DNA of 64,000 bases from CAYJAY01 sp964368445 (GCA_964368445.1 CAYJAY010000004.1:44209-108208); one strand, 5' to 3'. Positions 17,731 through 26,375 are shown, numbered from the stretch's first letter. Notes: generated by a model not told the origin, from the sequence alone. Numbers and translations: made by a program.

Positions 17731-17761
17731 AAAAACAAAGTTTATACAATTCTTTGTTTTT
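17731..17761 (+). terminator. Terminator-like hairpin upstream of hom
   Basis: AAAAACAAAG and CTTTGTTTTT arms with an 11-nt loop, ending in a T-run. No gene lies upstream on the plus strand for 480 bp, so it would be a leader attenuator for a transcript starting further upstream, or merely a symmetrical site. Confidence 0.45.
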
Positions 17762-17762
17762 A

Positions 17763-17790
17763 TATCAAATCTTTTGAAAAAGTTTTGATA
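17763..17790. promoter_or_regulatory. 28-bp near-perfect palindrome next to the hom promoter
   Basis: TATCAAATCTTTT and AAAAGTTTTGATA are complementary with one mismatch around a central GA. It ends 7 bp before the proposed -35 box of hom, a good position for an operator of a dimeric regulator. Confidence 0.5.
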
Positions 17791-17796
17791 TACTAC

Positions 17797-17825
17797 TTTA
17801 TTAAAGTATCATTTTGTATTATAAT
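17797..17825 (+). promoter_or_regulatory. Likely promoter of hom-thrB-lysC
   Basis: TTTATT at 17797-17802 (weak -35), a 17-bp spacer, and a perfect TATAAT at 17820-17825, 37 bp before the hom start. A weak -35 next to a palindrome suggests dependence on a regulator. Confidence 0.5.
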
Positions 17826-17861
17826 AAACTAATATTGTATATAAAGAATGAGGAAATGAAG

Positions 17862-19004
17862 ATGGCTAATATTGAAAAAAACAAGATTGCTATTATTGGG
17901 TTTGGAAACATCGGCTCGGGTGTTGCGGATATAATAGTTGATTTGCAAAAAAAAGGCGGAGCATATTGTGACAAACAGTTTGAACTTGGATATATTCTTG
18001 ACATAAGAAGTTTCGAGGGACATGCGCTTGAAAAATATTTTATCAAAGATTTTGAAACGATAGTTAACGACAAAGATGTTTCGGTTGTGGTTGAAACGAT
18101 AGGAGGAACAAACCCGGCGTATAAATTTGTTAAACAAAGCCTGCTTGCAAAAAAAAGCGTTGTCACCTCCAACAAAGAATTGGTGGCAACACACGGAACA
18201 GAGCTGTTGCAAATTGCGTTTGAACAAGGTGTTTCGTTCAGATTTGAAGCGAGTGTTGGCGGAGCTATGCCGACGATTGCTCCGCTTTTGGATACATACT
18301 CGGCGGGTGAAACCGAAAGCATATATGCCATATTGAACGGTACGACAAACTTTATGCTTACTAGGATGGAAAAACAGGGCATAAGTTTTGAAGAAGCGTT
18401 AAAGATTGCGCAAGATCTTGGCTATGCCGAGACCAAAGACCCTTCGGACGATGTTGACGGAATCGACGCGAAAAGAAAGATATCAATAATTTCGTCGATA
18501 GCCAGTAAACATTATGTAAGCCCCGACGTAATTAAAAACATAGGAATTACAAACGTTGAACTTAGCGACCTTAAAAAAGCCGCCGAAAATAATGGCACAA
18601 TTAAATTAATTGCATACTATAAAAAAGAGGACAGCAAATCGATTATGGTTGGGGTGGAGCCGATGTTTGTTAAAAACAAAAACGCCTTTAAAAATGTCTC
18701 GGACGTGTTTAACGGAATGATAATCGACCACGAGTTTGCAGGAAGAATTTTTGTGAGCGGCAGGGGAGCCGGAAAGTATCCAACCGCTTCGGTTGTTGTT
18801 TCAGACACGTTAAGGGCGATGTGTGATAACCCGAGGTTGCCTTGTTGGGGCGACGCAAAGCCGGGGATTAAGGTGTCGGAACTTAAACCGGAACAATATT
18901 TTGTTATTCAGCAAAACGGTAATAAGATCTCGGCATCTATAGTCGATAAAAAAGATTTCAAGCAAGACGCATCATATAAAAAGGTTTTTAAAGTTTTAAA
19001 TTAA
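17862..19004 (+). CDS. hom: Homoserine dehydrogenase (without the usual C-terminal ACT domain)
   Basis: Reduces aspartate semialdehyde to homoserine with NAD(P)H, the branch step to threonine and methionine. 380 residues from ATG 17862, which has GAGGA 7 nt upstream; ATG 17856 would be too close. N-terminal Rossmann motif GFGNIGSG, then TSNKELV, the catalytic region GGAMPTIAPLL, GTTNFML, and DPSDDVDGIDAKRK carrying the substrate-binding acidic residues. The protein ends about 50-60 residues earlier than the ~430-residue Bacillus enzyme, which carries a C-terminal ACT regulatory domain. I do not recognise an ACT fold in the short tail. This suggests different feedback control. Confidence 0.93.
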   Translation: MANIEKNKIAIIGFGNIGSGVADIIVDLQKKGGAYCDKQFELGYILDIRSFEGHALEKYFIKDFETIVNDKDVSVVVETIGGTNPAYKFVKQSLLAKKSVVTSNKELVATHGTELLQIAFEQGVSFRFEASVGGAMPTIAPLLDTYSAGETESIYAILNGTTNFMLTRMEKQGISFEEALKIAQDLGYAETKDPSDDVDGIDAKRKISIISSIASKHYVSPDVIKNIGITNVELSDLKKAAENNGTIKLIAYYKKEDSKSIMVGVEPMFVKNKNAFKNVSDVFNGMIIDHEFAGRIFVSGRGAGKYPTASVVVSDTLRAMCDNPRLPCWGDAKPGIKVSELKPEQYFVIQQNGNKISASIVDKKDFKQDASYKKVFKVLN

Positions 19005-19055
19005 GTTTTTGAATTTAAGGATTTAAATATAAACACTAAAAGTGTTGTGACTCTA

Positions 19056-19095
19056 ATTCGAAACACAGTTTCAAACGCGAAACTCGCTTTCGAAT
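19056..19095. repeat. Inverted repeat in the hom-thrB gap
   Basis: ATTCGAAACACAGTTTC pairs with the complement of GAAACTCGCTTTCGAAT at 14 of 17 positions around a short loop, a few bases before the thrB Shine-Dalgarno sequence. A smaller hairpin AACACT/AGTGTT lies at 19032-19046. Both could slow read-through or protect the message. Confidence 0.5.
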
Positions 19096-19117
19096 CGAAG
19101 AAAGGATGACAAAATAG

Positions 19118-20029
19118 ATGATGAAAATTTCGATACCGGCGACGTCGGCAAACCTCGGCTCGGGGTTTGATTGTGCCGGAATAGCGCTTAATTTATATAA
19201 CGAGGTTTACATTGGACAGGATGAGCCGTTTTCCATCGAATCGCTCGACAGCACTAAAGTTCCAAACGACAAAGATAACTTGATATATCAATCGGCAAAG
19301 GTTCTGTTTGATAAGTTTGACAAGGCTGTTCCTGAATTTTCGATAAAACAAGTTAACAACATACCAATGGAACGCGGTCTTGGAAGCAGCGCGGCGTGTA
19401 TAGTTGCGGGGCTTGTTGCGGCAAACGAGATTATGGGTAAGCCGTGTGACACAAATGGCCTGCTCGACATCGCTGCAAGAATAGAGGGTCACCCAGACAA
19501 CGTAGCTCCGGCTTTTCTTGGGGGAATGGCGGCGGCGGCAATTGGTGAACAAAATCTGTTTTCCGCACGATTTGACATAAGAGAAGATATATCGTTTGTG
19601 GCGTTTATTCCGCCGTTTCCGCTTAAAACTTCGCTTGCAAGAAGTGTCATGCCCGAAACTGTTCCGATGAAAGATGCGCTTTTTAATGTTTCGCGTTGTT
19701 CGTTGCTTTGTTCAGCGTTTGCCCTTGGGAAATACGACCTTTTGACCGAGGCGACAAAAGACGCGATACACCAACCATATCGTTTGGGGTTGATACCGGG
19801 TGCATCTGAAATTTTCGAGATATCGAATTCACTTGGTGCGTATGCTACGTTTATAAGCGGTGCAGGCTCGACGATACTATCAATTATAAAAACAAGCGAC
19901 AGAAATTATAAACAAAAGATAAACGACTTAATAGCTAAAAACGAAAAAACAAAAGATTTCGAGATTAAACACCTTTTGTCCGATAATATAGGGGCAACGG
20001 TTGAAAAAATAGACAAAATACAGTATTAG
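19118..20029 (+). CDS. thrB: Homoserine kinase
   Basis: GHMP-family kinase phosphorylating homoserine on the way to threonine. 303 residues. Key motifs: substrate-binding PATSANLGSGFDCAG at residues 7-21, the ATP loop GLGSSAA at 87-93, and the C-terminal GAGST motif (ISGAGSTILS). GAAAGGATGA lies 10 nt before ATG 19118; ATG 19121 is an alternative. It lies between hom and the aspartokinase gene. A threonine synthase gene (thrC) is not present in the window. Confidence 0.95.
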   Translation: MMKISIPATSANLGSGFDCAGIALNLYNEVYIGQDEPFSIESLDSTKVPNDKDNLIYQSAKVLFDKFDKAVPEFSIKQVNNIPMERGLGSSAACIVAGLVAANEIMGKPCDTNGLLDIAARIEGHPDNVAPAFLGGMAAAAIGEQNLFSARFDIREDISFVAFIPPFPLKTSLARSVMPETVPMKDALFNVSRCSLLCSAFALGKYDLLTEATKDAIHQPYRLGLIPGASEIFEISNSLGAYATFISGAGSTILSIIKTSDRNYKQKINDLIAKNEKTKDFEIKHLLSDNIGATVEKIDKIQY

Positions 20030-20047
20030 TGAAAGCGGGTAGAAACA

Positions 20048-21250
20048 ATGTCTTTAATTGTAATGAAATTCGGTGGGAGTTCGGTTGCAAACACCGAAAA
20101 AATAATGAGAGCGGCCGGAATAATAGCAGAGGCGTATAAAGAGGGGAACTCTGTCGCGGTTGTAGTTTCCGCACAGGGCGACACGACAGACGATCTTATC
20201 GATAAGGCGGGACAGATAGACCAAAGGCCGTCGGCGCGCGAGATGGATATGCTTCTTGCAACGGGGGAACAAGCCTCGGCGGCGCTCATGGCTATGGCTA
20301 TAAACAAACTCGGGGTGAGCGCGATTTCGCTTACAGGTTGGCAATCGGGAATGTTGACCGACAAAAACCATTCTATGGCAAGAATAAGACGCATAGAGGG
20401 CGACAGGCTTCTACAAGAGATAGCAAACAAAAATGTTGTAGTCGTCACAGGCTTCCAAGGTTACAGCAAAAACGACGACATAACGACGCTTGGAAGAGGC
20501 GGTTCCGACACAAGCGCGGTAGCGCTTGCGGTTTCGCTTAGAGCAGACGTTTGTAAAATATACACCGACGTAGATGGGGTTTACACGGCAGACCCGAGAA
20601 AAGTTAAAACCGCGGTTAAATTAAAAGAGATTTCGTATGACGAGATGCTAGAACTTGCGACACAGGGCGCACAGGTTCTTCACAACCGTTCGGTCGAACT
20701 TGCAAAGAAATATCATGTAAACCTTGAAGTATTATCAAGCTTAACAAATATGCCAGGAACAATAATAAAGGAGAGTACAAACATGGAAGGATTATTAGTA
20801 AAAGGGGTCGCCCAAGACACAAATATAGCGGCAGTTTCGGTTATCGGAGTTCCGGATCAGCCGGGTGTTGCGTTTAAATTCATCTCGCTTTTGGCGCAAA
20901 AAAACATCCACACAGATATCATTATTCAATCGGAAGGAAGAGACGGAACGCAGGATATCTCCGCAACCGTGCCGCTTAACATGGTTGACGAAGCGGTGGA
21001 GCTTTTGAAAGATAGCAGCGGACTTAACGCAAAAGAAGTTAAGGTCATGAAAGATGTTGCAAAGGTTTCGATAGTAGGTTCAGGAATTCAAACTAATGTT
21101 GGGGTTGCGGCTCGTATGTTTGGGGCGCTTTCCGAAGCGAAGATTAACATTTCGATGATCTCGACCAGTGAGATTAAAATTTCGGTTATAATAGCAAAAA
21201 AAGATGTTGAAAGAGCGGTTAACGCAATACACGACGAATTTATTCTTTAA
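20048..21250 (+). CDS. lysC: Aspartokinase, alpha subunit (full length)
   Basis: Phosphorylates aspartate, the first step to lysine, threonine and methionine. 400 residues, the size of Bacillus LysC/aspartokinase II. The kinase domain has KFGGSSV at 7-13, VVVSAQGDTTDDLI, GRGGSDTSAVALA and YTDVDGVYTADPR. Two ACT domains lie at the C-terminus (about 260-400), with VIGVPDQPGVAFK and IVGSGIQTNVGVAARMF; these bind lysine or threonine. 18 bp after thrB. The coding region contains an in-frame internal start, listed separately, as in alpha2-beta2 aspartokinases. Confidence 0.95.
   Translation: MSLIVMKFGGSSVANTEKIMRAAGIIAEAYKEGNSVAVVVSAQGDTTDDLIDKAGQIDQRPSAREMDMLLATGEQASAALMAMAINKLGVSAISLTGWQSGMLTDKNHSMARIRRIEGDRLLQEIANKNVVVVTGFQGYSKNDDITTLGRGGSDTSAVALAVSLRADVCKIYTDVDGVYTADPRKVKTAVKLKEISYDEMLELATQGAQVLHNRSVELAKKYHVNLEVLSSLTNMPGTIIKESTNMEGLLVKGVAQDTNIAAVSVIGVPDQPGVAFKFISLLAQKNIHTDIIIQSEGRDGTQDISATVPLNMVDEAVELLKDSSGLNAKEVKVMKDVAKVSIVGSGIQTNVGVAARMFGALSEAKINISMISTSEIKISVIIAKKDVERAVNAIHDEFIL
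20783..21250 (+). CDS. lysC: Aspartokinase beta subunit from an internal in-frame start
   Basis: Inside the aspartokinase gene AAGGAGA (20768-20774) is followed 8 nt later by ATG 20783 (codon 246 of the long form), in the same frame. This is one of the best ribosome sites in the window. Translation here would give a 155-residue protein made only of the two ACT domains. In Bacillus subtilis and Corynebacterium aspartokinase, a beta subunit of this kind is known to arise from an internal start and to form an alpha2-beta2 regulatory complex. The inference here rests on the site and the family precedent. Confidence 0.75.
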   Translation: MEGLLVKGVAQDTNIAAVSVIGVPDQPGVAFKFISLLAQKNIHTDIIIQSEGRDGTQDISATVPLNMVDEAVELLKDSSGLNAKEVKVMKDVAKVSIVGSGIQTNVGVAARMFGALSEAKINISMISTSEIKISVIIAKKDVERAVNAIHDEFIL

Positions 21251-21363
21251 ATATAAAATATAATGGGTTTTATCGGGTTGTTTGGTTTAAAATGTTGCTA
21301 ACTGTATTAAATTCTAGCTAGCCACAAAACACAGATGATCTAACTTAAGGATTGGTTAATTAA

Positions 21364-22635
21364 ATGATAAGAGAACAAATAGCAAACGGTGTCTACTATA
21401 CCTTTATAGAAGGCAACTATAAAAAGAACAGGATTTCGGTTATATTAAGAAAGCCTCTTGCGCGAGAAGATATAACCGAAACGGCTCTGTTGCCATATAT
21501 TCTTGAAAGAGGAACGGCTTCGTGTCCCGACATAATTATGCTTAGAAGAAAGCTTGACATGCTTTACGGTTCAAGCCTGCACACCTCGGTTTCAAGCCTT
21601 GACTTTTCGCGTACGCTTAGCGTGTCGATAGAGGGCGTCGAGGAGCGGTATGTCGGAGAAGAAATAGACCTTCTTTCGCAAAGAGCGGAATTTTTAATCG
21701 ATGTCCTTTGTAATCCGATGGTTGAAAACGAACAGTTTAAAAAGGAACATATAGACATTGAACGCGAAAAACTTCGCGAAGTTATCTATTCCGAGATTAA
21801 CGAAAAAAGATCATATTGCCTTAACCTTGCGTCGGAAGCTTTTTTTGAAAACGACGAGAGGTCGAACCCTAATCATGGTTATATAGAAGACCTTGACAAG
21901 ATAACGGGAAGTTCTCTTTACGAAACATACAAAAGCTTTTTAAACAGTTCGACAATCGAGATATTTGTTGTCGGAAAAAGCGGAAAAAATGTAAAAAACA
22001 TAAAAGAGATATTTGCGAAAGCGTTTTCAAAGATTAATAGAGCGCCAAAAGAGATAAAAGGATTTTGCTCGATAGACCATGTTGACAATCCTAAAAGGAT
22101 TGTCAAACAGTTTGACATCGAACAGGATAAACTAGCAATGATCTATTCCGCCGGAAGACTTTTAAACCACGACGAACAAGTAGCGTTAAAGGTTGCGTCG
22201 GCGGCATATGGCGGCGTTCCGACGTCAAGGCTTTTTGTCAACGTTAGAGAAAAACAAAGCCTTTGTTATTATTGCGCAAGCCGTCCCGGTATATATACGG
22301 GAGCACTTACGGTCGACAGCGGAGTAGAACATGAAAATGTTCAAAAGGCAATTGACGCTATCAACCTTCAACTTGAACAGGTTATAAATGAACAGATAAC
22401 AGACAAAGAACTACATGAGGTTAAACTCATGCTCCAAAACTCTATGCGCATGATAGGCAACACCCCCGAAAGCGTTATAGCGTGGTATTTCAGTTGTTTG
22501 ATAAGGTTTGGCTCGTTTATAAAACCGGAACAAGAGATGCAAAAGATTAATGATGTGACAAAACAACAGGTATCTGATATCTTGTCGCTTATGAAAATTA
22601 ATGTAATCTGCTTGCTTGAAAGAAAAGAGGCTTAA
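21364..22635 (+). CDS. ymfF: M16-family peptidase-like protein lacking the zinc motif (YmfF type)
   Basis: 423-residue protein with the insulinase/M16 fold, paired with a second M16 gene just downstream. Where active members have HXXEH this one reads LLPYILERG, so the zinc site is gone. The C-terminal half still carries RLFVNVREKQSLCYY, the substrate-binding R/Y region of M16 proteins. Pairs of one active and one inactive M16 subunit are well known (YmfF/YmfH in Bacillus, mitochondrial processing peptidase). It probably forms a heterodimer with the next product. The substrate is unknown. No clear promoter; the gap from the aspartokinase gene is 113 bp and holds nothing else I recognise. Confidence 0.88.
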   Translation: MIREQIANGVYYTFIEGNYKKNRISVILRKPLAREDITETALLPYILERGTASCPDIIMLRRKLDMLYGSSLHTSVSSLDFSRTLSVSIEGVEERYVGEEIDLLSQRAEFLIDVLCNPMVENEQFKKEHIDIEREKLREVIYSEINEKRSYCLNLASEAFFENDERSNPNHGYIEDLDKITGSSLYETYKSFLNSSTIEIFVVGKSGKNVKNIKEIFAKAFSKINRAPKEIKGFCSIDHVDNPKRIVKQFDIEQDKLAMIYSAGRLLNHDEQVALKVASAAYGGVPTSRLFVNVREKQSLCYYCASRPGIYTGALTVDSGVEHENVQKAIDAINLQLEQVINEQITDKELHEVKLMLQNSMRMIGNTPESVIAWYFSCLIRFGSFIKPEQEMQKINDVTKQQVSDILSLMKINVICLLERKEA

Positions 22636-22660
22636 GTTTGAAAAACCTTGTTTTTCAAAC
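22636..22660. repeat. Perfect 10-bp inverted repeat after the first M16 gene
   Basis: GTTTGAAAAA and TTTTTCAAAC around CCTTG, touching the stop codon region. Likely an RNA hairpin, followed shortly by a terminator-like hairpin. Confidence 0.6.
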
Positions 22661-22673
22661 ATCGTTTTGTGTC

Positions 22674-22703
22674 TTTTGCCAAATACGAAAGGCAAAATTT
22701 TTT
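22674..22703 (+). terminator. Terminator-like hairpin between the two M16 genes
   Basis: TTTTGCC and GGCAAAA arms with a 10-nt loop, followed by TTTTTT. A partial terminator here would lower expression of the second subunit or separate the two transcripts. Confidence 0.6.
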
Positions 22704-22762
22704 CATCTTAATAACACAGGTGAAAAACCCGCACAAAACTAAAAAAAGGAATGGTCATAAAT

Positions 22763-24067
22763 ATGAACAAAACTACAGATAAAACCCTCAACAAAAGTGA
22801 GATTTTGTTGGAAGGCTATTATAAAAAAACGTTTGATAACGGATTAACCGTTGTGGTTTATCCTATGCCGGACAAGTCGTCGGTTTATGCCCTTTATGGG
22901 GCGAAGATAGGTTCTGTCGATCGGATGTTTAAACTTGACGGAAAAAAGATTGAAGTTCCGGCGGGAATTGCGCATTTTCTTGAACACAAACTTTTTGAAA
23001 GCGAAAAAGGCGACGCGTTCACTTTGTTTGCGAAAACGGGCGCTTCGGCTAACGCGTTTACTTCGTTTGACAAGACGTGCTATCTTTTTTCGGCTTCCGC
23101 CAACCAACTTGAGTCGTTAAGCTCTTTAATTGAGTTTGTAAACGAACCGTATTTTACAAAAGAAACGGTGGAAAAGGAACAGGGAATTATCGGTCAAGAG
23201 ATCAAGATGTATCTTGACGCCGCGCCGTGGGTTATGTTGTTTGGACTGTTGCAGTCGCTATATGTTAACCACACCGTTAGAGACGACATAGCCGGAACGG
23301 TTGAGACGATTGCAGACATAACAAAGGATACTTTGTTCGAGTGCTACGAGGCGTACTATCGCCCCGAAAACATGGTTCTTGCGGTTGCCGGAAACATTGA
23401 TCCCGAAAGCGTCTTCGAGCTTGTCGAGTCGAAAAAAGATATCATAAAAACATTTGACAGTAAAGTTGAGTATCTTGGGGTTGATGAGCCAAACGAAATT
23501 TTGCGTAACAAGTTTGAACAAAAGCTTGATATCTCGTCGCCGATGTTTTGTTTAGGGTTTAAGGAAAAACCGATGTATGGCGAAAAACAAGAGATAAAAA
23601 AATCTATTGCAATTGAGATTATTCTCGACATAATTGCGGGCGAAACAAGCGAGCTTTTCCGTGAATTATACGACAACGGGATTATAAACGGCCCACTTTC
23701 AACCGAGGCTATCGAGGGCAGAGGTTTTCTTTGCACGACGTTTTCTTCCGAATCGGAAGACCCATATAAAGCAATTCAGCTTATTAAAAAAGAGATTGAA
23801 AAGTTCAAAAAACAAGGGATAGACGAGCAAAGATTTTTGGAGACAAAACGCGCTTTAATTGGCGACACGATAATAGATTTCGACAGCGTCGAAGAGGTGG
23901 CGACAAATCTTGTCTATTCACATTTTAAAGGCGTTAGTGCGTTTGATTATCTCGAACAGGCAAAAGATATTTCTCTTGAATACACCGAAAAAGTTTTAAA
24001 AGAGATATTAATCGATGAATTTTCCGCAACTGCGGTAGTTTTGCCAAAACAAGAAAAAGGGGTATAG
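22763..24067 (+). CDS. ymfH: M16-family zinc metallopeptidase (YmfH type)
   Basis: 434-residue active partner of the M16 pair. The inverzincin motif HFLEH is seen in AGIAHFLEHKLFES; the third ligand is expected in the EKEQGIIGQEI stretch about 75 residues later, as in the family. The start ATG 22763 is preferred over the in-frame ATG 22751, which directly abuts AAAGGA. In Bacillus the ymfF-ymfH pair has no firmly proven role, so I leave the substrate open. lgt follows after 4 bp, indicating co-transcription. Confidence 0.9.
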   Translation: MNKTTDKTLNKSEILLEGYYKKTFDNGLTVVVYPMPDKSSVYALYGAKIGSVDRMFKLDGKKIEVPAGIAHFLEHKLFESEKGDAFTLFAKTGASANAFTSFDKTCYLFSASANQLESLSSLIEFVNEPYFTKETVEKEQGIIGQEIKMYLDAAPWVMLFGLLQSLYVNHTVRDDIAGTVETIADITKDTLFECYEAYYRPENMVLAVAGNIDPESVFELVESKKDIIKTFDSKVEYLGVDEPNEILRNKFEQKLDISSPMFCLGFKEKPMYGEKQEIKKSIAIEIILDIIAGETSELFRELYDNGIINGPLSTEAIEGRGFLCTTFSSESEDPYKAIQLIKKEIEKFKKQGIDEQRFLETKRALIGDTIIDFDSVEEVATNLVYSHFKGVSAFDYLEQAKDISLEYTEKVLKEILIDEFSATAVVLPKQEKGV

Positions 24068-24071
24068 CAAA

Positions 24072-25238
24072 ATGGATGTGTTAGTTAGTTTTCCTGGGAT
24101 GGGGTTTGAAATCACTGTTAACCGAGTTGCGTTGTCGATAGGTGGCTTTGATATATATTGGTATGGAATTTTGATTGGTTTGGGGTTGCTTCTCGGAATG
24201 ATATATGCGACTTCAAACGCAAAAAAATTTGGAATAGACAGCGACAGACTAATCGATGTTATCTTGGTGGGAGCGATTGCCGGAATTATCGGCGCGAGGG
24301 TATACTACTTTGTGTTTGCCGCGCCCGGAGAATTTGACAGCATTATCGAGATATTCAATTTCAGAAAAGGCGGTCTTGCGTTTTACGGCACCGTTATCTT
24401 CGCGGTGGTTTCGACAGTCTTTATGTGTCCGCTAAGAAAGGTTAAGTTTTTGCCGGCGCTCGACGTTGCCTCGGGTGGGTTTTTAATCGGTCAGGCTATC
24501 GGAAGATGGGGCAACTTTGTAAACCAAGAGGCCTTTGGAATAAACACAACGTTACCGTGGGGAATGAAAAGCGACGTTACCACATTCTATCTTCAAAACA
24601 ACATGGCTGAGTTGGTGGAAAAAGGCATAACGGTCGAGCCGATGTTGCCTGTGCACCCAACATTTTTATACGAATCGCTGTGGTGTGCGATAGGGTTTTT
24701 GTTTGTGGTACTCTACGCAAACAGGCGCAAATTCGACGGAGAGATATTCCTTATATACCTTGCGTGGAACGGCTTTGGAAGATTTTTCATCGAGGGACTT
24801 CGAACCGACAGTTTGTATATAGGATCTATACGGGTGTCACAGTTGTTGGCGCTTGCTGGGTTTGTGGTTTCGCTTGCGGCGATTATAGTAATTCGCAAAA
24901 AGCTTCAAATTAAACGTAAAACCGACGCAGATTATATGATTCCGTTTGGAAAAACAGACGAAGCAAAGCTTTTGCTTTTGAAGTTTGAACAGGATAGAGA
25001 AAACAAAAAACTAGAGAAAACCAACAAAAAGATAAAAGCTGCCGAAAAAGAGATTGAGCAAAAAGAAAAACAAAAAGAGCAACAACAAAAACAACTCGAA
25101 AAAGAAAAACAAGAGAAGATTGAACAGGCGGCAAAAGAATATGTCGAGACGCTTGACAAGGCGTCGGACGAGCTTGAAAAGGTTGCGAAAGATGTTGGAG
25201 TCGACATCGACAAAAACGATATCAAAAAGGAAAAATAA
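24072..25238 (+). CDS. lgt: Prolipoprotein diacylglyceryl transferase with a long charged C-terminal tail
   Basis: Transfers diacylglyceryl from phosphatidylglycerol to the lipobox cysteine of prolipoproteins in the membrane. The first ~280 residues hold seven membrane helices, the Lgt signature GRWGNFVNQE at 144-153, YGILIGLG near 31-38 and HPTFLYES. Typical Lgt proteins end near residue 270-290. This one continues about 100 residues with a K/E/Q-rich, strongly coiled-coil tail (from about 290 to 388), predicted to be cytosolic. The tail is genuine (same frame, no shift signal) but its role is unknown. Confidence 0.93.
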   Translation: MDVLVSFPGMGFEITVNRVALSIGGFDIYWYGILIGLGLLLGMIYATSNAKKFGIDSDRLIDVILVGAIAGIIGARVYYFVFAAPGEFDSIIEIFNFRKGGLAFYGTVIFAVVSTVFMCPLRKVKFLPALDVASGGFLIGQAIGRWGNFVNQEAFGINTTLPWGMKSDVTTFYLQNNMAELVEKGITVEPMLPVHPTFLYESLWCAIGFLFVVLYANRRKFDGEIFLIYLAWNGFGRFFIEGLRTDSLYIGSIRVSQLLALAGFVVSLAAIIVIRKKLQIKRKTDADYMIPFGKTDEAKLLLLKFEQDRENKKLEKTNKKIKAAEKEIEQKEKQKEQQQKQLEKEKQEKIEQAAKEYVETLDKASDELEKVAKDVGVDIDKNDIKKEK

Positions 25239-25363
25239 GTCGTTTAGCGTTATTTTTGGACAGAAAACAGTATATAAGATTGGTTTTTATACTAAGAGTT
25301 TTGTGATTTCAACTATTATAACTTAAATTAACCTTGATTAAATGTGTCAAAACGTTGGGGCTG

Positions 25364-25384
25364 ATGTGAAACAAGTTTTCACAT
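25364..25384. repeat. Hairpin before the membrane glycosyltransferase gene
   Basis: ATGTGAAA and TTTCACAT arms (8 bp) end about 10 bp before the GAAAGGA ribosome site. The same placement of a hairpin just before the Shine-Dalgarno sequence is seen before thrB. Confidence 0.45.
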
Positions 25385-25406
25385 TGAAGAAAGGACTATA
25401 ATTAAA

Positions 25407-26375
25407 ATGGATAAAGTTGCGGTTTTAATACCTTGTTATAACGAAGAAAAGACAATTGAAAAAGTTGTTGGCGATTGTATGGCGGCGTTGCCGTCTGCGA
25501 CTGTTTACGTATACGACAACAACTCGACCGACAATTCCGCGAAGATAGCAAAAAAAGCGGGTGCGATTGTTCGGTTTGAGCGTTTACAAGGAAAAGGCAA
25601 CGTTATCCGCAGAATGTTTCGCGAGATCAACGCCGAATGTTACATAATGATAGACGGCGACGACACATACCCGGCAGAGAACGCCCCCGAAATGGTTGAA
25701 TTGGTTTTAAACAACCAAATCGACATGGTAGTTGCAGACAGGCTTTCGTCTACCTACTTCACCGAAAATAAGCGTCTGTTCCACAATTCGGGAAACAAAG
25801 TGGTGCGCCAGTTTATCAATAAACTTTTCAACAACGAGATTAAAGATGTTATGACGGGTTATCGTGGGTTTAGTTATCAATTTGTTAAGTCGTTCCCTGT
25901 TATATCAAAAGGCTTTGAAATCGAAACCGAGATGACTATTCATGCGGTTGATAAAAACATGAATATTGAAAATGTAATAGTGGATTACCGCGACAGGCCA
26001 CAGGGTAGCGAGTCTAAGCTTAATACCGTTTCGGACGGCATTAAGGTGTTAAAGACTATTGGTAACTTATATAAAAACTATCGGCCGTTTGCATTTTTTG
26101 GGATGATAGCGCTTGTGATGCTTGTTGTTGCGGTGGCATTTTTTGCCCCTGTTTTAGTCGAGTATATTAAAACAGGTTTAGTTCCGAAGTTCCCAACGTT
26201 GATTGCGAGCGGGTTTTTGGCGCTTGCAGCCATCCAATCTTTTTTTGCCGGGCTTATTCTTGATGTTTTGCGACATAAAGAGCTCAGGGATTTCGAAATG
26301 AGGCTTAACGAGATAGAGAGCCTTCGAATAAACCAACAACAATATCAACAGTATTTAGACACAATGTCATTTTAA
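25407..26375 (+). CDS. Family 2 glycosyltransferase with two C-terminal membrane helices
   Basis: 322-residue membrane glycosyltransferase resembling dolichol-/polyprenyl-phosphate mannosyl- or glucosyltransferases. The GT-A domain shows VLIPCYNEEKTI at 6-17, DNNSTDNS, QGKGNVIR, and the DxD motif DGDDTYPA (Asp83, Asp85). A VMTGYRGFSY loop follows, and PQGSESKL precedes two hydrophobic helices (about 228-250 and 260-290). Such enzymes load a lipid carrier with one sugar for use outside the membrane, for example in glycan or teichoic acid decoration. Sugar and acceptor are not readable from sequence. Confidence 0.88.
   Translation: MDKVAVLIPCYNEEKTIEKVVGDCMAALPSATVYVYDNNSTDNSAKIAKKAGAIVRFERLQGKGNVIRRMFREINAECYIMIDGDDTYPAENAPEMVELVLNNQIDMVVADRLSSTYFTENKRLFHNSGNKVVRQFINKLFNNEIKDVMTGYRGFSYQFVKSFPVISKGFEIETEMTIHAVDKNMNIENVIVDYRDRPQGSESKLNTVSDGIKVLKTIGNLYKNYRPFAFFGMIALVMLVVAVAFFAPVLVEYIKTGLVPKFPTLIASGFLALAAIQSFFAGLILDVLRHKELRDFEMRLNEIESLRINQQQYQQYLDTMSF

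Noticed and set aside
21251..22635. Dead M16 gene as a pseudogene
   Set aside because: Although the zinc motif is absent, the frame is complete and this non-catalytic partner is a normal part of YmfF/YmfH-type pairs.
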